A DNA stretch of 64,000 nucleotides, from the NCBI RefSeq assembly GCF_001542775.1, contig NZ_CP014145.1:2294001-2358000 (forward strand). Reading direction: 5' to 3'. Positions 1 to 8,481 of this stretch are shown one piece after another. The stretch's first letter is position 1. Every line of letters starts with the position of its first letter. Both the position numbers and the translations under genes were made by a program. The notes under the pieces were generated by a model. That model saw nothing but the letters and a program-made list of their open reading frames with translations, had not been told where the DNA came from and searched no databases. Source of the DNA: Microterricola viridarii. Its GTDB lineage: Bacteria; Actinomycetota; Actinomycetes; Actinomycetales; Microbacteriaceae.

Positions 1-317
1 GAGCGGTCGGTCCAGGCGCGGAAGTTCTCCAGCACGTAGTTCTCGCGCAGCTGATCGACCCGGCGGCCCATCTTGGTGGCGACCGTGATGTCGTGCCCGG
101 GGCGCTCGCGCAGGAAGGCGCCGATGACGCTCTCGCTGCGGCCGTCGCCGTACACGTCGGCGGTGTCGAAGAAGGTCACCCCGGCCTCGACGGATGCCGC
201 CAGCACAGCGGTGGCATCCTCGACGCTGACGTTGCCCCAATCGGCACCCAGCTGCCAGGTTCCGAGTCCGATTACAGATACCGTGCGGCCGGTGCGGCCA
301 AGCGTACGTTGCTCCAT
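1..317 (-). CDS. Aldo/keto reductase, N-terminal part (runs off window)
   Basis: The reading frame begins at ATG 317 and runs off the left edge, giving 105 residues. It opens with MEQRTLGRTGRTVSVIGLG, continues with GTWQLGADWG, and has FFDTADVYGDGRSE with the catalytic Asp and Tyr of aldo/keto reductases, then ATKMGRR with the catalytic Lys. This is the N-terminal half of a (beta/alpha)8 NAD(P)H-dependent reductase of the YajO/general stress protein 69 type. Substrate cannot be told. The C-terminal part lies outside the window. It is on the same strand as the hydrolase gene to its right but separated by only a few bases from that gene's stop, so the hydrolase may be cotranscribed upstream of it. 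Confidence 0.9.
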   Translation of the reverse strand, partial: MEQRTLGRTGRTVSVIGLGTWQLGADWGNVSVEDATAVLAASVEAGVTFFDTADVYGDGRSESVIGAFLRERPGHDITVATKMGRRVDQLRENYVLENFRAWTDR

Positions 318-326
318 GGCCCCAGC

Positions 327-1205
327 CTAGGCCGTGGCGTCCGGGGTCACAGCCGGGGTCAGTGCCGGGGTGGCATCGGCCGGCAGATCGGCGGTCAGCA
401 CCGCGGCGACGACACGCGCCAGGCGCCGGCGGATGATGTGCGCATTCGCCTCCACCCTGTGCATGGTCACACCGCGCATCCGGCCGACAATCTCCAGCCC
501 GCCGCGCGGGATGAACTGGTCGATCCCGCCGTAGACGACGTCGACCGGGGCGGTGACGCGGGCCAGGTCAGAGATCACAGTCTGGTTCTCGATGCAGTTC
601 CGCATCGACTTCACGAACGGCTCCCACTGCTCCTCGCGCAGTTCGAAGACGCCCTTGATCGGCAGCAGCTTCGCGATGATGCGCGCATTGGCGAGCGTGA
701 ACTCCTTGTTTGTGCGCAGGTAGTCGTACGCACGCAGGTAGAGGTCGTTCTCCAGCTTGGCCCGACGGTCGCCGAGGGTGGTTGGCGGCAGGTAGATCGG
801 CGGCGACACGAGCACGAGGTGGCTGACGAGGTGCGGGTGCACGGCCGCGAACCGAGCGCTGATCAGCGAGCCGAGCGAGTGCCCGACGAGGATGAGCGGC
901 CCGCGCAGTTTCTGCGCCTTGAACGTCGCGTGGAGGGCGGCCACGTGCTCGTCGAGCGTGTACTCGGCTGTGGCGGGTGCCGGCGAACGGCCGAAGCCGA
1001 GGATGTCGATCGACACGCAGCGGAAGTTCGGCTCAAGCAGTGGCACCAGGTTGTTGAAGGTGACGGACGACGAGGCGATGCCGTGCACGAGCGCGACGAG
1101 GGGGCCGGCCCCGACATCGGAGGCGACGTGCAGCACCGGCGGCGCACTGCGGCTCGGGCGCAGCAGGCGGCCGAGGCGTGCGGTGAGCGTCGACATCCAC
1201 GTCAT
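327..1205 (-). CDS. Alpha/beta hydrolase
   Basis: An alpha/beta-hydrolase fold protein of about 292 residues. The oxyanion-hole segment LVALVHGIASS is followed by the nucleophile elbow VGHSLGSL (Ser in GHSLG), an acidic-residue segment VVYGGIDQFIP, and a late His in VEANAHIIRRR, which together make a plausible Ser-Asp-His triad. I chose ATG 1205 (MTWMSTLTARL); the frame stays open upstream to 1280, but that extension (MQRTLQRALHPPG...) looks non-coding in composition. Nine bases separate its stop from the downstream aldo/keto reductase start, so the two may form an operon. Substrate is unknown: esterase, lipase and haloalkane-type activities are all compatible. Confidence 0.85.
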   Translation of the reverse strand: MTWMSTLTARLGRLLRPSRSAPPVLHVASDVGAGPLVALVHGIASSSVTFNNLVPLLEPNFRCVSIDILGFGRSPAPATAEYTLDEHVAALHATFKAQKLRGPLILVGHSLGSLISARFAAVHPHLVSHLVLVSPPIYLPPTTLGDRRAKLENDLYLRAYDYLRTNKEFTLANARIIAKLLPIKGVFELREEQWEPFVKSMRNCIENQTVISDLARVTAPVDVVYGGIDQFIPRGGLEIVGRMRGVTMHRVEANAHIIRRRLARVVAAVLTADLPADATPALTPAVTPDATA

Positions 1206-1400
1206 GTGCCCATTATGACGGCCGCGCCTGACCGGGCCGCTGCCGGGCGGATGCAGGGCTCGTTGCAGGGTTCGTTGCACGGCGGGGACCGGTGCGGATG
1301 CCGGCGCGCGCCGTCACCGTGATCAAGCCGTGACCGAGCCGAGATCCGAACGTGACCGGAGCGGCATCGGCGCCTCCTGAGGCGCTCGTAGGGTGGAATC

Positions 1401-2330
1401 ATGAAGCGCGCCCTCACCGTTCCGGCCCTGGTTCTCGCGGCCCTGATGCTCGCCGGCTGTTCCGCAGGGACGGCCGATGGCGCGTTCTCCGGCGGCAGTG
1501 TCGGCATGGTCGATCACTCGGCGGAGCTCGCCCCGATGCCGCAGGGCGTCGCCGATTCGGCGGCGGGCGGCGTGGCGGGATCGCCGAGCGTGGTCACCGA
1601 TCGCGCCGTCATCACGACGGGGAACGTCTCGGTGACCGCGGCCGACCCGCTCGGCGCTGCCGACAGCGCGATCAAGCTCGTCACCGGCGCGGGCGGCCGC
1701 GTCGACAATCGCACGGAGCAGCCGGCCACCGACACCCAACGGGCCAGCGCCAGCCTGACGATCCGGGTGCCGGCCGAGGAGCTCGACAACATGCTCGGCA
1801 AGATCAAGCAGCTCGGCACCGTCACCTCGGTGACGCTGAGTGCCACCGACGTCACCCAGCAGAAGCAGGACGTCACGGCCCGCATCACCGCGCTGCAGAC
1901 ATCCGTGGACCGGCTGCTGGAGCTGATGAAGACATCCGCGAGCACGGCCGACCTGATCGCGATCGAGTCGGCGCTCTCCAGCAGGCAGGCCGATCTGGAC
2001 TCGCTCACCGCGCAGCTGGACTACCTCGACGACCAGATCGACTACTCGACGCTGTACGTCGATTTCGCAGCGGAGGGCACGGTCACCCCCGGCAGCCCCG
2101 ACAACTTCTGGAGCGGCCTCCTCGCCGGCTGGAACAGCCTCGTCTCTTTCCTCGGCGGCTTCATCGTCGTGCTCGGCGTTCTGCTGCCGTGGCTCGTGCT
2201 GCTCGCTCTGCTGGGCGGCATCGCCTGGGCGATCGTCGCGCGGGTGCGCCACGGCCGCCGCGCTGCGGGCGCCGGTGTCGCCCCGGCATCCGCCCCCGCA
2301 TCCGCCCCCGAAGAGGACGTCCAGCAGTAG
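1401..2330 (+). CDS. DUF4349 domain lipoprotein
   Basis: A 309-residue secreted lipoprotein. The N-terminus has a signal sequence ending in the lipobox LMLAGC, with Cys20 as the lipid-anchor site. A DUF4349 domain follows (about residues 65-230: ITTGNVSVTAADP, TIRVPAEELD, and the coiled region around TARITALQTSVDRLLELM), then a C-terminal transmembrane helix (about residues 250-285) and a short basic tail. Proteins of this family are anchored on the outer face of the membrane; no biochemical role is established. The predicted coiled coil between residues 150 and 215 suggests oligomerisation. It stands alone between divergent and same-strand neighbours. Confidence 0.88.
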   Translation: MKRALTVPALVLAALMLAGCSAGTADGAFSGGSVGMVDHSAELAPMPQGVADSAAGGVAGSPSVVTDRAVITTGNVSVTAADPLGAADSAIKLVTGAGGRVDNRTEQPATDTQRASASLTIRVPAEELDNMLGKIKQLGTVTSVTLSATDVTQQKQDVTARITALQTSVDRLLELMKTSASTADLIAIESALSSRQADLDSLTAQLDYLDDQIDYSTLYVDFAAEGTVTPGSPDNFWSGLLAGWNSLVSFLGGFIVVLGVLLPWLVLLALLGGIAWAIVARVRHGRRAAGAGVAPASAPASAPEEDVQQ

Positions 2331-2464
2331 CCCTCCCTCGTAGCCAGTCAGCGGATGCGAGCGCCAGAATCGCCCGCTGCGCGCGCTTTTCGGCCCATCC
2401 CGGCCGCCGCATCCGCCGACTCGCTACGACCCGCGGATCCCCCACCCCCGCCGGGAGGCCGGGG

Positions 2465-2543
2465 GTTTCGACAAGCTCAACCAGCGGGCACAGGCTCAAG
2501 CGGCGGGCACAAGCTCAACCGGCGGGCACAAGCGCAACCGGCC
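2465..2543 (+). repeat. Dispersed GC-rich repeat with 19-bp tandem array
   Basis: The intergenic stretch 2331-2584 holds no gene but carries gtttcgacaagctcaacc at 2465 followed by three complete 19-bp units starting at 2475, 2494 and 2513 (gctcaaccagcgggcacag and variants) and a partial fourth ending near 2543. The same core recurs at 25031-25056 and, inverted, at 30781-30804. It looks like a local expansion of a REP-like element family. Confidence 0.8.
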
Positions 2544-2584
2544 GGAGCGGCCCACCCTGCGACACCCAGGCATAGGCTGGAGTC

Positions 2585-3763
2585 GTGACCGCCGCAGAGA
2601 ACAGCACGCCCACTCGCACCGTCCTCACCGCCGAGCTGCTGGAGCGCATCCACGGGCGGGCAGAGGGCTACGACCGCGACAACGCCTTCTTCACCGAGGA
2701 CTTCGACGAGCTCGTCGCCGCCGGCTACCTGCGCGCCCTCGTGCCGACCAAGTTCGGCGGCCTGGGCCTCAGCCTGCAGGATGTCGCCCGCGAGCAGGTG
2801 CGGCTCGGCGCCGCCGCCCCCGCCACCGCGCTGGCCGTCAACATGCACCTGGTCTGGACGGGCGTCGCCAAGGCCCTGCACGAGCGCGGCGACTCCGGCC
2901 TCGACTTCCTGCTCGAGGAGGCCGGCCGCGGCGAAGTCTTCGGCTTCGGCATCAGTGAGGCCGGCAACGACCTCATGCTGTTCGGCTCGCGCAGCGTCGC
3001 GGCCCCGCAGCCCGACGGCGGCTACCGTTTCACCGGCACCAAGGTGTTCACCAGTCTCTCCCCCGCCTACACCCGACTCGGCACCATGGGTCTGGACACC
3101 GAGTCGGCCGACGCCCCCAAGATCGTCTACGGCTTCGTAGACCGCGACGATCCGGGGCTCAGCCGCAAGGACGACTGGAACACGCTCGGCATGCGCGCCA
3201 GCCAGAGCCAGACCACGGTGCTCGACGCCGCCTACGCCCGCCCCGACCGCGTCGTGCGTCGCCTCGACCCCGGCCCCAACGCCGACCCGCTGATCTTCGC
3301 CATCTTCGCCAACTTCGAGATCCTGCTCGCCGCCGTCTACACCGGTGTCGGCAAGCGCGCTCTCGAGCTGGCCGTGGCATCCGCCCACCGCCGCACCTCG
3401 ATGAAGAACGACGGCCGCAGCCTCGCCCAGGACCCGGACATCCGGTGGCGCATCGCGGATGCCGCCATCGCCCAGGACGCGATCTACCCGCAGCTGGATG
3501 CCATCGCCGCCGCCGTCGACGGCCAGGCCGATCTCGGCGCCCAGTGGTTCCCGCAGCTGGTCGGTATCAAGGTGCGCGCCACCGAGACGGCCAGGGAGGT
3601 CGTCGACCAGGCGATCCGGGTCTCCGGCGGCGGCAGCTACTTCGCCGGCAACGAGCTCGGCCGGCTCTATCGCGACGTGCTCGCCGGCATCTTCCACCCG
3701 TCCGACGCGGAATCCGCGCACAACACCGTCGCCAACGCGTGGCTCGGCCCGATCGAGGCCTAG
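2585..3763 (+). CDS. Acyl-CoA dehydrogenase family protein
   Basis: A 392-residue flavoenzyme of the acyl-CoA dehydrogenase superfamily, starting at GTG 2585. Helical N-terminal domain (about 10-120), the beta domain with FGFGISEAGNDLM and the GTKVFTSLSP segment that contacts FAD and substrate, and a C-terminal helical bundle with AREVVDQAIRVSGGGSY and GRLYRDVLAGIFHPSD. The GRLYRD motif and the position of the C-terminal residues fit the subgroup that also contains DszC/SfnC-like FMNH2 or FAD-dependent enzymes, so beta-oxidation and oxygenase-like roles are both possible. No neighbouring beta-oxidation genes are present, and substrate cannot be inferred. Confidence 0.88.
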   Translation: MTAAENSTPTRTVLTAELLERIHGRAEGYDRDNAFFTEDFDELVAAGYLRALVPTKFGGLGLSLQDVAREQVRLGAAAPATALAVNMHLVWTGVAKALHERGDSGLDFLLEEAGRGEVFGFGISEAGNDLMLFGSRSVAAPQPDGGYRFTGTKVFTSLSPAYTRLGTMGLDTESADAPKIVYGFVDRDDPGLSRKDDWNTLGMRASQSQTTVLDAAYARPDRVVRRLDPGPNADPLIFAIFANFEILLAAVYTGVGKRALELAVASAHRRTSMKNDGRSLAQDPDIRWRIADAAIAQDAIYPQLDAIAAAVDGQADLGAQWFPQLVGIKVRATETAREVVDQAIRVSGGGSYFAGNELGRLYRDVLAGIFHPSDAESAHNTVANAWLGPIEA

Positions 3764-3826
3764 GCCGCGAACACGCCGCGGGCGCCGAGCGCGCCACGCC
3801 CCCTCCAGCGGATCTACACTTGCAGC

Positions 3827-4321
3827 GTGGGTGTACGCATAGAAAAAGTGGAGCTGCCGGGCATCGGTGTCAGACACGACCTGGTGACAGAGAGCAGCCG
3901 ACGCATGAGCGTCATCTCCTACCGCGACGGCGCGCGCGATCTGGCGCTGTTCGACGTGAACGACCCGGACTCTTGCCGTGACAGCATCCCGCTCACCGAC
4001 GACGAAGCGGCGGCGCTGGCCGATGTGCTCGGCACCTCGGTCATGATCAGCCGGTTGACCAGCCTGAGCGACGCCGCCGTCGGCCTGTTCACCGAGCAGC
4101 TCGAGCTGCCCACCGACTCCCCCTACCTCAACCGTCCGCTCGGCGACACCAAGACCCGCACACGCACCCGGGTGTCGATCGTCGCCATCGTGCGCGACAA
4201 AGAACTGCTGCCATCACCCACACCCGATGAGATCCTGCGCCCGGCCGACGTCATCGTCGCGGTGGGAACACGCACGGGCCTGGATGCGCTCAGCCGTCTG
4301 ATCTCCAACGGACCCGATTAA
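3827..4321 (+). CDS. TrkA-C type regulatory subunit of cation/proton antiporter
   Basis: A 164-residue cytoplasmic protein starting at GTG 3827 (MGVRIEKVELPGIGVR). The N-terminal half resembles the N-terminal regulatory segment found in KhtT-like proteins (ELPGIGVRHDLVTESSRRM), and the C-terminal half is a TrkA-C (RCK-C) domain ending in LRPADVIVAVGTRTGLDALSRLI. KhtT-like subunits gate CPA2 antiporters such as KhtU. The next gene, 11 bases downstream, is a CPA2 antiporter, so the two very probably form one K+(or Na+)/H+ antiport system in which this protein senses ligand or pH. Confidence 0.9.
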   Translation: MGVRIEKVELPGIGVRHDLVTESSRRMSVISYRDGARDLALFDVNDPDSCRDSIPLTDDEAAALADVLGTSVMISRLTSLSDAAVGLFTEQLELPTDSPYLNRPLGDTKTRTRTRVSIVAIVRDKELLPSPTPDEILRPADVIVAVGTRTGLDALSRLISNGPD

Positions 4322-4332
4322 GGGCTGCCGCT

Positions 4333-5529
4333 GTGCATGAGAACACGCTGATCCTGATCGAGGTCGGCGCGCTCCTTCTGGGCATGAGCCTGCTCGGCCG
4401 CCTCGCGCTGCGCATCGGCATCTCGCCGATCCCGCTCTACCTGATCGCCGGGCTCGCGTTTGGCAACGGCGGCCTGCTCTCGCTGGAGGCGAGCACCGAG
4501 TTCTTCGAAATCGGCTCGGAGATCGGCGTGATCCTGCTGCTCGCCCTGCTCGGGCTGGAGTACACGGCATCCGAGCTGTTCACCAACCTCAAACACTCCC
4601 GCATGGCCGGCCTGCTCGACGCCGCCCTGAACGCACTGCCCGGCGCCGCCTTCGCGCTGCTGCTCGGCTGGGGGCCGGCCGCCGCCGTCGCCCTGGCCGG
4701 CATCACCTGGGTGTCCTCCTCCGGCGTCATCGCCAAAGTGCTGCGCGACCTCGGCCGCCTCGCCAACCGTGAGACGCCCGTCGTGCTGGCCGTGCTCGTG
4801 ATCGAAGACCTCGCCATGGCCTTCTACCTGCCTGTGCTCTCGGCCCTCGTCATCGGCGTCAGCCTGGTGCAGGGCGCCGTCACCGTGGCCATCGCGGTGG
4901 CCGTGGTCTGCCTCATCCTCTACGTCGCCCTGCGGCACGGGCACCGCGTCTCGCGGATCTTCACCCCCGACCACGCCGAGCCGCTGCTGCTCGGCGTGCT
5001 CGGCCTGACCATGCTGGTCGCCGGCCTCGCCGCCCAGGTCAACGTGTCGGCGGCCGTCGGCGCATTCCTCGTCGGCATCGCCCTCTCCGGCCAGGTGGCG
5101 CACAACGCCGGCCAGGTGCTCACGCCGCTGCGCGACCTGTTCGCCGCCGTGTTCTTCGTGTTCTTCGGGTTGGCGACGGATGCCACCAAGCTGCCCGCCG
5201 TGATCCTGCCCGCCCTGATCCTGGCCATCGTGACGATGGCCACCAAGGTGTTGACCGGCTACCTGGCCGCCCGCAGCGCCGGCGTTGCGGTGCCCGGCCG
5301 GTGGCGTGCGGGCCTCGCGCTCACCCCGCGCGGGGAGTTCTCGATCGTCATCGCCGGCCTCGCGGTGAGCGCGGGAATCGAACCCCAGCTGGCACCGCTG
5401 GCGACCGCCTACGTGCTGATCACCGTCGTCGTCGGGCCGTTCCTCGCCCGCATCCCCGACAGCACGTGGTTCAAGCTGGCGACACGGCCCAGCGGGGCGG
5501 CCGGGGCACGCCCGGCGACGGGCGCATAG
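4333..5529 (+). CDS. CPA2 family cation/proton antiporter
   Basis: A 398-residue polytopic membrane protein with about 12 hydrophobic helices, starting at GTG 4333 (MHENTLILIEVGALLLG). Family signatures are PLYLIAGLAFG in helix 2, LLLALLGLEYTASEL, VSSSGVIAKVLRDLGRL and VLVIEDLAMAFYLPVL, the latter containing the ED pair expected near the ion-binding site, and the C-terminal LTPRGEFSIVIAGL typical of KefB/KhtU transporters. No cytoplasmic RCK domain is fused, which fits with the separate TrkA-C protein encoded just upstream. Likely role is K+ or Na+ efflux coupled to proton entry for pH or electrophile stress. Confidence 0.9.
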   Translation: MHENTLILIEVGALLLGMSLLGRLALRIGISPIPLYLIAGLAFGNGGLLSLEASTEFFEIGSEIGVILLLALLGLEYTASELFTNLKHSRMAGLLDAALNALPGAAFALLLGWGPAAAVALAGITWVSSSGVIAKVLRDLGRLANRETPVVLAVLVIEDLAMAFYLPVLSALVIGVSLVQGAVTVAIAVAVVCLILYVALRHGHRVSRIFTPDHAEPLLLGVLGLTMLVAGLAAQVNVSAAVGAFLVGIALSGQVAHNAGQVLTPLRDLFAAVFFVFFGLATDATKLPAVILPALILAIVTMATKVLTGYLAARSAGVAVPGRWRAGLALTPRGEFSIVIAGLAVSAGIEPQLAPLATAYVLITVVVGPFLARIPDSTWFKLATRPSGAAGARPATGA

Positions 5530-5546
5530 TCGCGTAATCTGCGAGT

Positions 5547-6908
5547 ATGTCCGTTCCCACACGCACCTCAGGACTCTCCGCCATCGAGCTGGCCGACTAC
5601 ACCCGCTCGGTGCTGGACATCGCCATGCGCCTGGCCGAGGTCATGTTCGGCAACGGCGCCGGCGCCGAGGATGTGGTCGCCGCCGTGCTGGCAATCACGC
5701 GTGCCTACGGCGTGCGCAACGTCGACGCGGATGTCACCTATTCGGTGATCGAGCTGAGCTACGAGAACCCGTCAACGCACGAGACCATCACCCGCACCCG
5801 CAACGTGCGCTACCGCACCCTCGATTACCACACGCTCAGCCGGGCTGCCGCGCTGATCGGAGAGCTGGTCGAGAAGCCCGTCGACGTGGCGGAGGCCAGG
5901 CGCGAGATCGCGCGCATCGTGAGCTCCCCCGCCCTCTACCCGCGGATGCTGCGCCGCTTCGGCTGGAGCCTGGTGGGCGCAGGAGCAGCCTTCCTCATCG
6001 GTGGCAACTGGTTGGTGGCCGTCGCCGCCCTGCTGGCCACGATGGGCATCGACTACCTCACCACGGCACTCGCGAACCGACGCGTCCCTGTGTTCTTCCA
6101 GACCCTCGCCGGCGGCGCCGTCGGCCCGCTCGTGGCCGCGCTCGTGCACCTGATCGACCCCGCCTCGAACTCCTCGCTCGTCGTCGTGGCCACCATCATC
6201 ATGCTGTTGGCCGGCGTCACCACCTTCGGCGCAGTGCACGACGCCCTCTCCGGTTTCTACGTCACCGGAACGGCTCGTTTCGTCGAGGCCACGATCATCA
6301 CCGGCGGTCTGGTCGCCGGCGTCGCGGCGTCCTCGCTCATGCTGGCCCACTTCGGCCTGGTGCTGGAGATCAACCCGGCGAGCTCGCCGACGCTCGGCAC
6401 GCTGCCGGTGCAGCTGGCGGCATCCGTGCTCATCGTGCTCGGCTTCGCCTTCGCGGTGCAGGTGCCCAAGCGCGCCCTCTGGGCGGTCTGCCTTCTGGGC
6501 GCGTCGGCCGAGCTGTTCTACGTGCTGGCGCTCGGCGCCCAGACGGGCTCCGTGTTCGGTTCGGCGCTGGCCGCCATCGGGGTCGGCCTGCTGGCCGCCG
6601 CCGTGTCGCGCCTGGTGCGGGTGCCGCCACTGGTCATCGTCGTCTCGGCGCTGGTGCCGCTCGTGCCCGGACTGCTGCTGTTCTCTGGGCTGCTGCAGCT
6701 CTCCGAGGGCTCGATGGACGGCCTGCTGTCGATGTTGGCGGCCGCGGCCGTCGCCGTCGCGCTGGCCGCCGGCGCCATCCTCGGCCAGTACCTGGTGCAG
6801 GCGGCCTGGGGCCCCGCCCGTGCCCTGCCGCGGCGTTTCGTCGGCCCGCTGATGGCCCTGCCGGTGAAGTTGAACCGCACCGCGCGCACCCGCACCAAGA
6901 AGTTCTAA
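5547..6908 (+). CDS. ThrE family threonine/serine exporter
   Basis: A 453-residue protein with a soluble N-terminal domain (about 1-135) and ten hydrophobic helices. The N-terminal segment LDIAMRLAEVMFGNGAGAEDV and the run VRNVDADVTYSVIELSY match the ThrE/ThrP exporter family (DUF1212 plus DUF3815 modules), whose founding member exports threonine and serine from Corynebacterium. Both modules are present in one chain as is normal for actinobacterial forms. It starts only 17 bases after the antiporter gene and may be cotranscribed with it. Substrate is inferred from family membership only. Confidence 0.88.
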   Translation: MSVPTRTSGLSAIELADYTRSVLDIAMRLAEVMFGNGAGAEDVVAAVLAITRAYGVRNVDADVTYSVIELSYENPSTHETITRTRNVRYRTLDYHTLSRAAALIGELVEKPVDVAEARREIARIVSSPALYPRMLRRFGWSLVGAGAAFLIGGNWLVAVAALLATMGIDYLTTALANRRVPVFFQTLAGGAVGPLVAALVHLIDPASNSSLVVVATIIMLLAGVTTFGAVHDALSGFYVTGTARFVEATIITGGLVAGVAASSLMLAHFGLVLEINPASSPTLGTLPVQLAASVLIVLGFAFAVQVPKRALWAVCLLGASAELFYVLALGAQTGSVFGSALAAIGVGLLAAAVSRLVRVPPLVIVVSALVPLVPGLLLFSGLLQLSEGSMDGLLSMLAAAAVAVALAAGAILGQYLVQAAWGPARALPRRFVGPLMALPVKLNRTARTRTKKF

Positions 6909-6972
6909 GAGCGGTCCGCCCCGCTGACGGCGGGCTGATCGCCGACTGGGAAAAACAAATCAAACCTTGTGG

Positions 6973-6985
6973 CCCCTGTTTGGGG
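6973..6985. promoter_or_regulatory. Palindrome cccctgtttgggg upstream of VOC gene
   Basis: The interrupted palindrome cccc-tgttt-gggg sits 16 bases before the ATG of the VOC gene at 7002. Exactly the same 13 bases occur at 27362-27374, inside what appears to be the promoter region of a membrane-protein gene. The identical occurrence in two promoter positions makes a shared regulator or conserved leader element plausible, but the factor is unknown. Confidence 0.45.
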
Positions 6986-7001
6986 GTGCGACACTTCGGT
7001 C

Positions 7002-7394
7002 ATGACCTTGAAATCGCAGGCGGCTTTCAGCGGATTCGCGGTGCGCGACGTCCCAGCCGCGCACAGCTTCTACGCCGACGTGCTCGGCTTGTCGGTGTCC
7101 GAGGAGATGGGCGGGCTACGCATCAAGTTCCCCGGCGGCGCGAATGGGCCGTTCGACGGCGTCTTCGCCTATCCGAAGCCCGACCACGAACCGGCCGGGT
7201 TCACGATCCTCAACCTCGTCGTCAGCGACATCGATGGTGCCGTCGACGATCTGGAGGCAGCGGGGGTCTCGATGTTGCACTACGACGGGTTCGAGCAAGA
7301 CGAGCGCGGTGTGGCCAGGGACCCGCGCGGGCCTGCCATCGCCTGGTTCACCGACCCCTCCGGAAACGTCCTCGCCGTGCTCCAATCGGACTAG
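7002..7394 (+). CDS. VOC family (glyoxalase/bleomycin resistance-like) protein
   Basis: A 130-residue protein of the vicinal oxygen chelate fold, with paired beta-alpha-beta-beta-beta modules: FAVRDVPAAHSFYADVLGL, then LNLVVSDIDGAVDDLEAAGV, and a C-terminal WFTDPSGNVLAVLQ strand. I start at ATG 7002 (MTLKSQAAFSG); an in-frame upstream codon at 6969 is disfavoured because it would put the regulatory palindrome inside the gene. Metal ligands are incomplete: the usual first His is replaced by Ala in GFAV, so it may bind ligand without catalysis. Function unknown beyond fold. Confidence 0.85.
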   Translation: MTLKSQAAFSGFAVRDVPAAHSFYADVLGLSVSEEMGGLRIKFPGGANGPFDGVFAYPKPDHEPAGFTILNLVVSDIDGAVDDLEAAGVSMLHYDGFEQDERGVARDPRGPAIAWFTDPSGNVLAVLQSD

Positions 7395-7427
7395 CGAGAC
7401 GGGCGCGGCCGAGCGCCGCGCCGGGCT

Positions 7428-7470
7428 GCCGGGTGCACACCCTTCGGGTGGGCGTGTACCCGGCTTTCTG
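7428..7470 (+). terminator. Rho-independent terminator after VOC gene
   Basis: A long hairpin (gccgggtgcacaccc, tetraloop ttcg, then the complementary ggtgggcgtgtacccggc with a small bulge) is followed by tttctgtt. It lies 34 bases after the VOC stop codon, between that gene and the next same-strand gene. Confidence 0.8.
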
Positions 7471-7523
7471 TTGTCCTGCCCGTGCCGCGTGACCGGGCCC
7501 TGTCCGCACGGCAGAATGAAGGC

Positions 7524-8465
7524 ATGACACTTCCCCGCCCAGAGAACACCGACGACACGGCGGGCGGCGTGCTCAGCGGCGCCGACACGATCGTGAGCTA
7601 CCCGCGCGGCGACACCGCCAACACCGCCGTGGTGTTGCACTGCGAGCCGCTCGGCGACGGGGCAGCGGATGCCGCAGGCACCGCGCGCTGGGCGGTACTG
7701 CTGGACACGAGCAGCTGCCACCCCGTCGACGCCGGCTGGCCGGACCAGGGCCCCGACCGGGCGGTGCTCCGGCTCGCCGACGGCGACCGCCCGATCATCG
7801 ACTGCGTCGTCGCAGCCACCGACGGCACCGCACTGCACCTCGGCTCCGGCATCCCGGTGCGGAAGGGCACCCCGGGCTGGGCCTTCGTCGTCGCCCACAT
7901 CGTCGACGACCCGAGCGGCATCGCCGAGGGCCACCGGGTCGAGGTCGTGGTCGACGCCGACTACCGACTGGCGCTCTCGCACGGGCACAGCGGATGCCAC
8001 CTCGCCGCGCTCGCGTTGAACCGCGCCCTCGCCGCCCGCTGGGGCAAGGCGATCCGCAACGACGGCCTCGGCCAGCCCGACTTCGACGGGGCGGCCATCG
8101 ACAGCTCCCGGATCGCCGAGTACGGTTCGGTCGACACCTACCGGCTGAACAAGTCGCTGCGCCGCAAGGGCTTCGACACCGAGGGCCTCGCGGACCAGCT
8201 CCCGGTGCTGGAAGAGGCCATCAACGCGACCCTCGCCGGCTGGGTCGCCGGCGACGCCCCCATCCGCGTCGAGGCGGAGGGCCCCCGGCTCACCGACCGG
8301 CGCTCGTGGGTCTGCGAGCTGCCGGAGGCCACCGTGAGCATCCCCTGCGGCGGCACGCACGCGCACTCGCTCGCCGAGCTCGGCCAGGTGCGGGTGGTGC
8401 TCACCCTCGACGAGGTGGACGGCACGCCGGTGCTCACCATGACGACCGCCGTCGGCGAGCACTAA
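7524..8465 (+). CDS. AlaX-like alanyl-tRNA editing/metal-dependent hydrolase
   Basis: A 313-residue protein related to the editing domain of alanyl-tRNA synthetase. The two zinc-binding motifs are visible: HSGCH (HxxxH, in GHSGCHLAALAL) and CGGTH (CxxxH, in CGGTHAHSL). Freestanding AlaX proteins hydrolyse Ser- or Gly-mischarged tRNA-Ala. The chain is longer than minimal AlaX and its N-terminal barrel is divergent, and the actinobacterial members are often described only as metal-dependent hydrolases. Start ATG 7524 is preceded by gaagg; the frame is open to 7482 but without better support. The glutaminase gene begins 16 bases downstream on the same strand. Confidence 0.85.
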   Translation: MTLPRPENTDDTAGGVLSGADTIVSYPRGDTANTAVVLHCEPLGDGAADAAGTARWAVLLDTSSCHPVDAGWPDQGPDRAVLRLADGDRPIIDCVVAATDGTALHLGSGIPVRKGTPGWAFVVAHIVDDPSGIAEGHRVEVVVDADYRLALSHGHSGCHLAALALNRALAARWGKAIRNDGLGQPDFDGAAIDSSRIAEYGSVDTYRLNKSLRRKGFDTEGLADQLPVLEEAINATLAGWVAGDAPIRVEAEGPRLTDRRSWVCELPEATVSIPCGGTHAHSLAELGQVRVVLTLDEVDGTPVLTMTTAVGEH

Positions 8466-8481
8466 GAGCGGGCGGCGCGCC

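Noticed and set aside
2475..2543. Possible CRISPR array
   Set aside because: The 19-bp units are contiguous with no spacers and no cas genes are nearby.
4318..5562. 414-codon minus-strand frame opposite the CPA2 antiporter gene
   Set aside because: Composition is Gly/Asp/Gln/Arg/His-rich as expected from the reverse of hydrophobic codons; the plus strand encodes a clear transporter.
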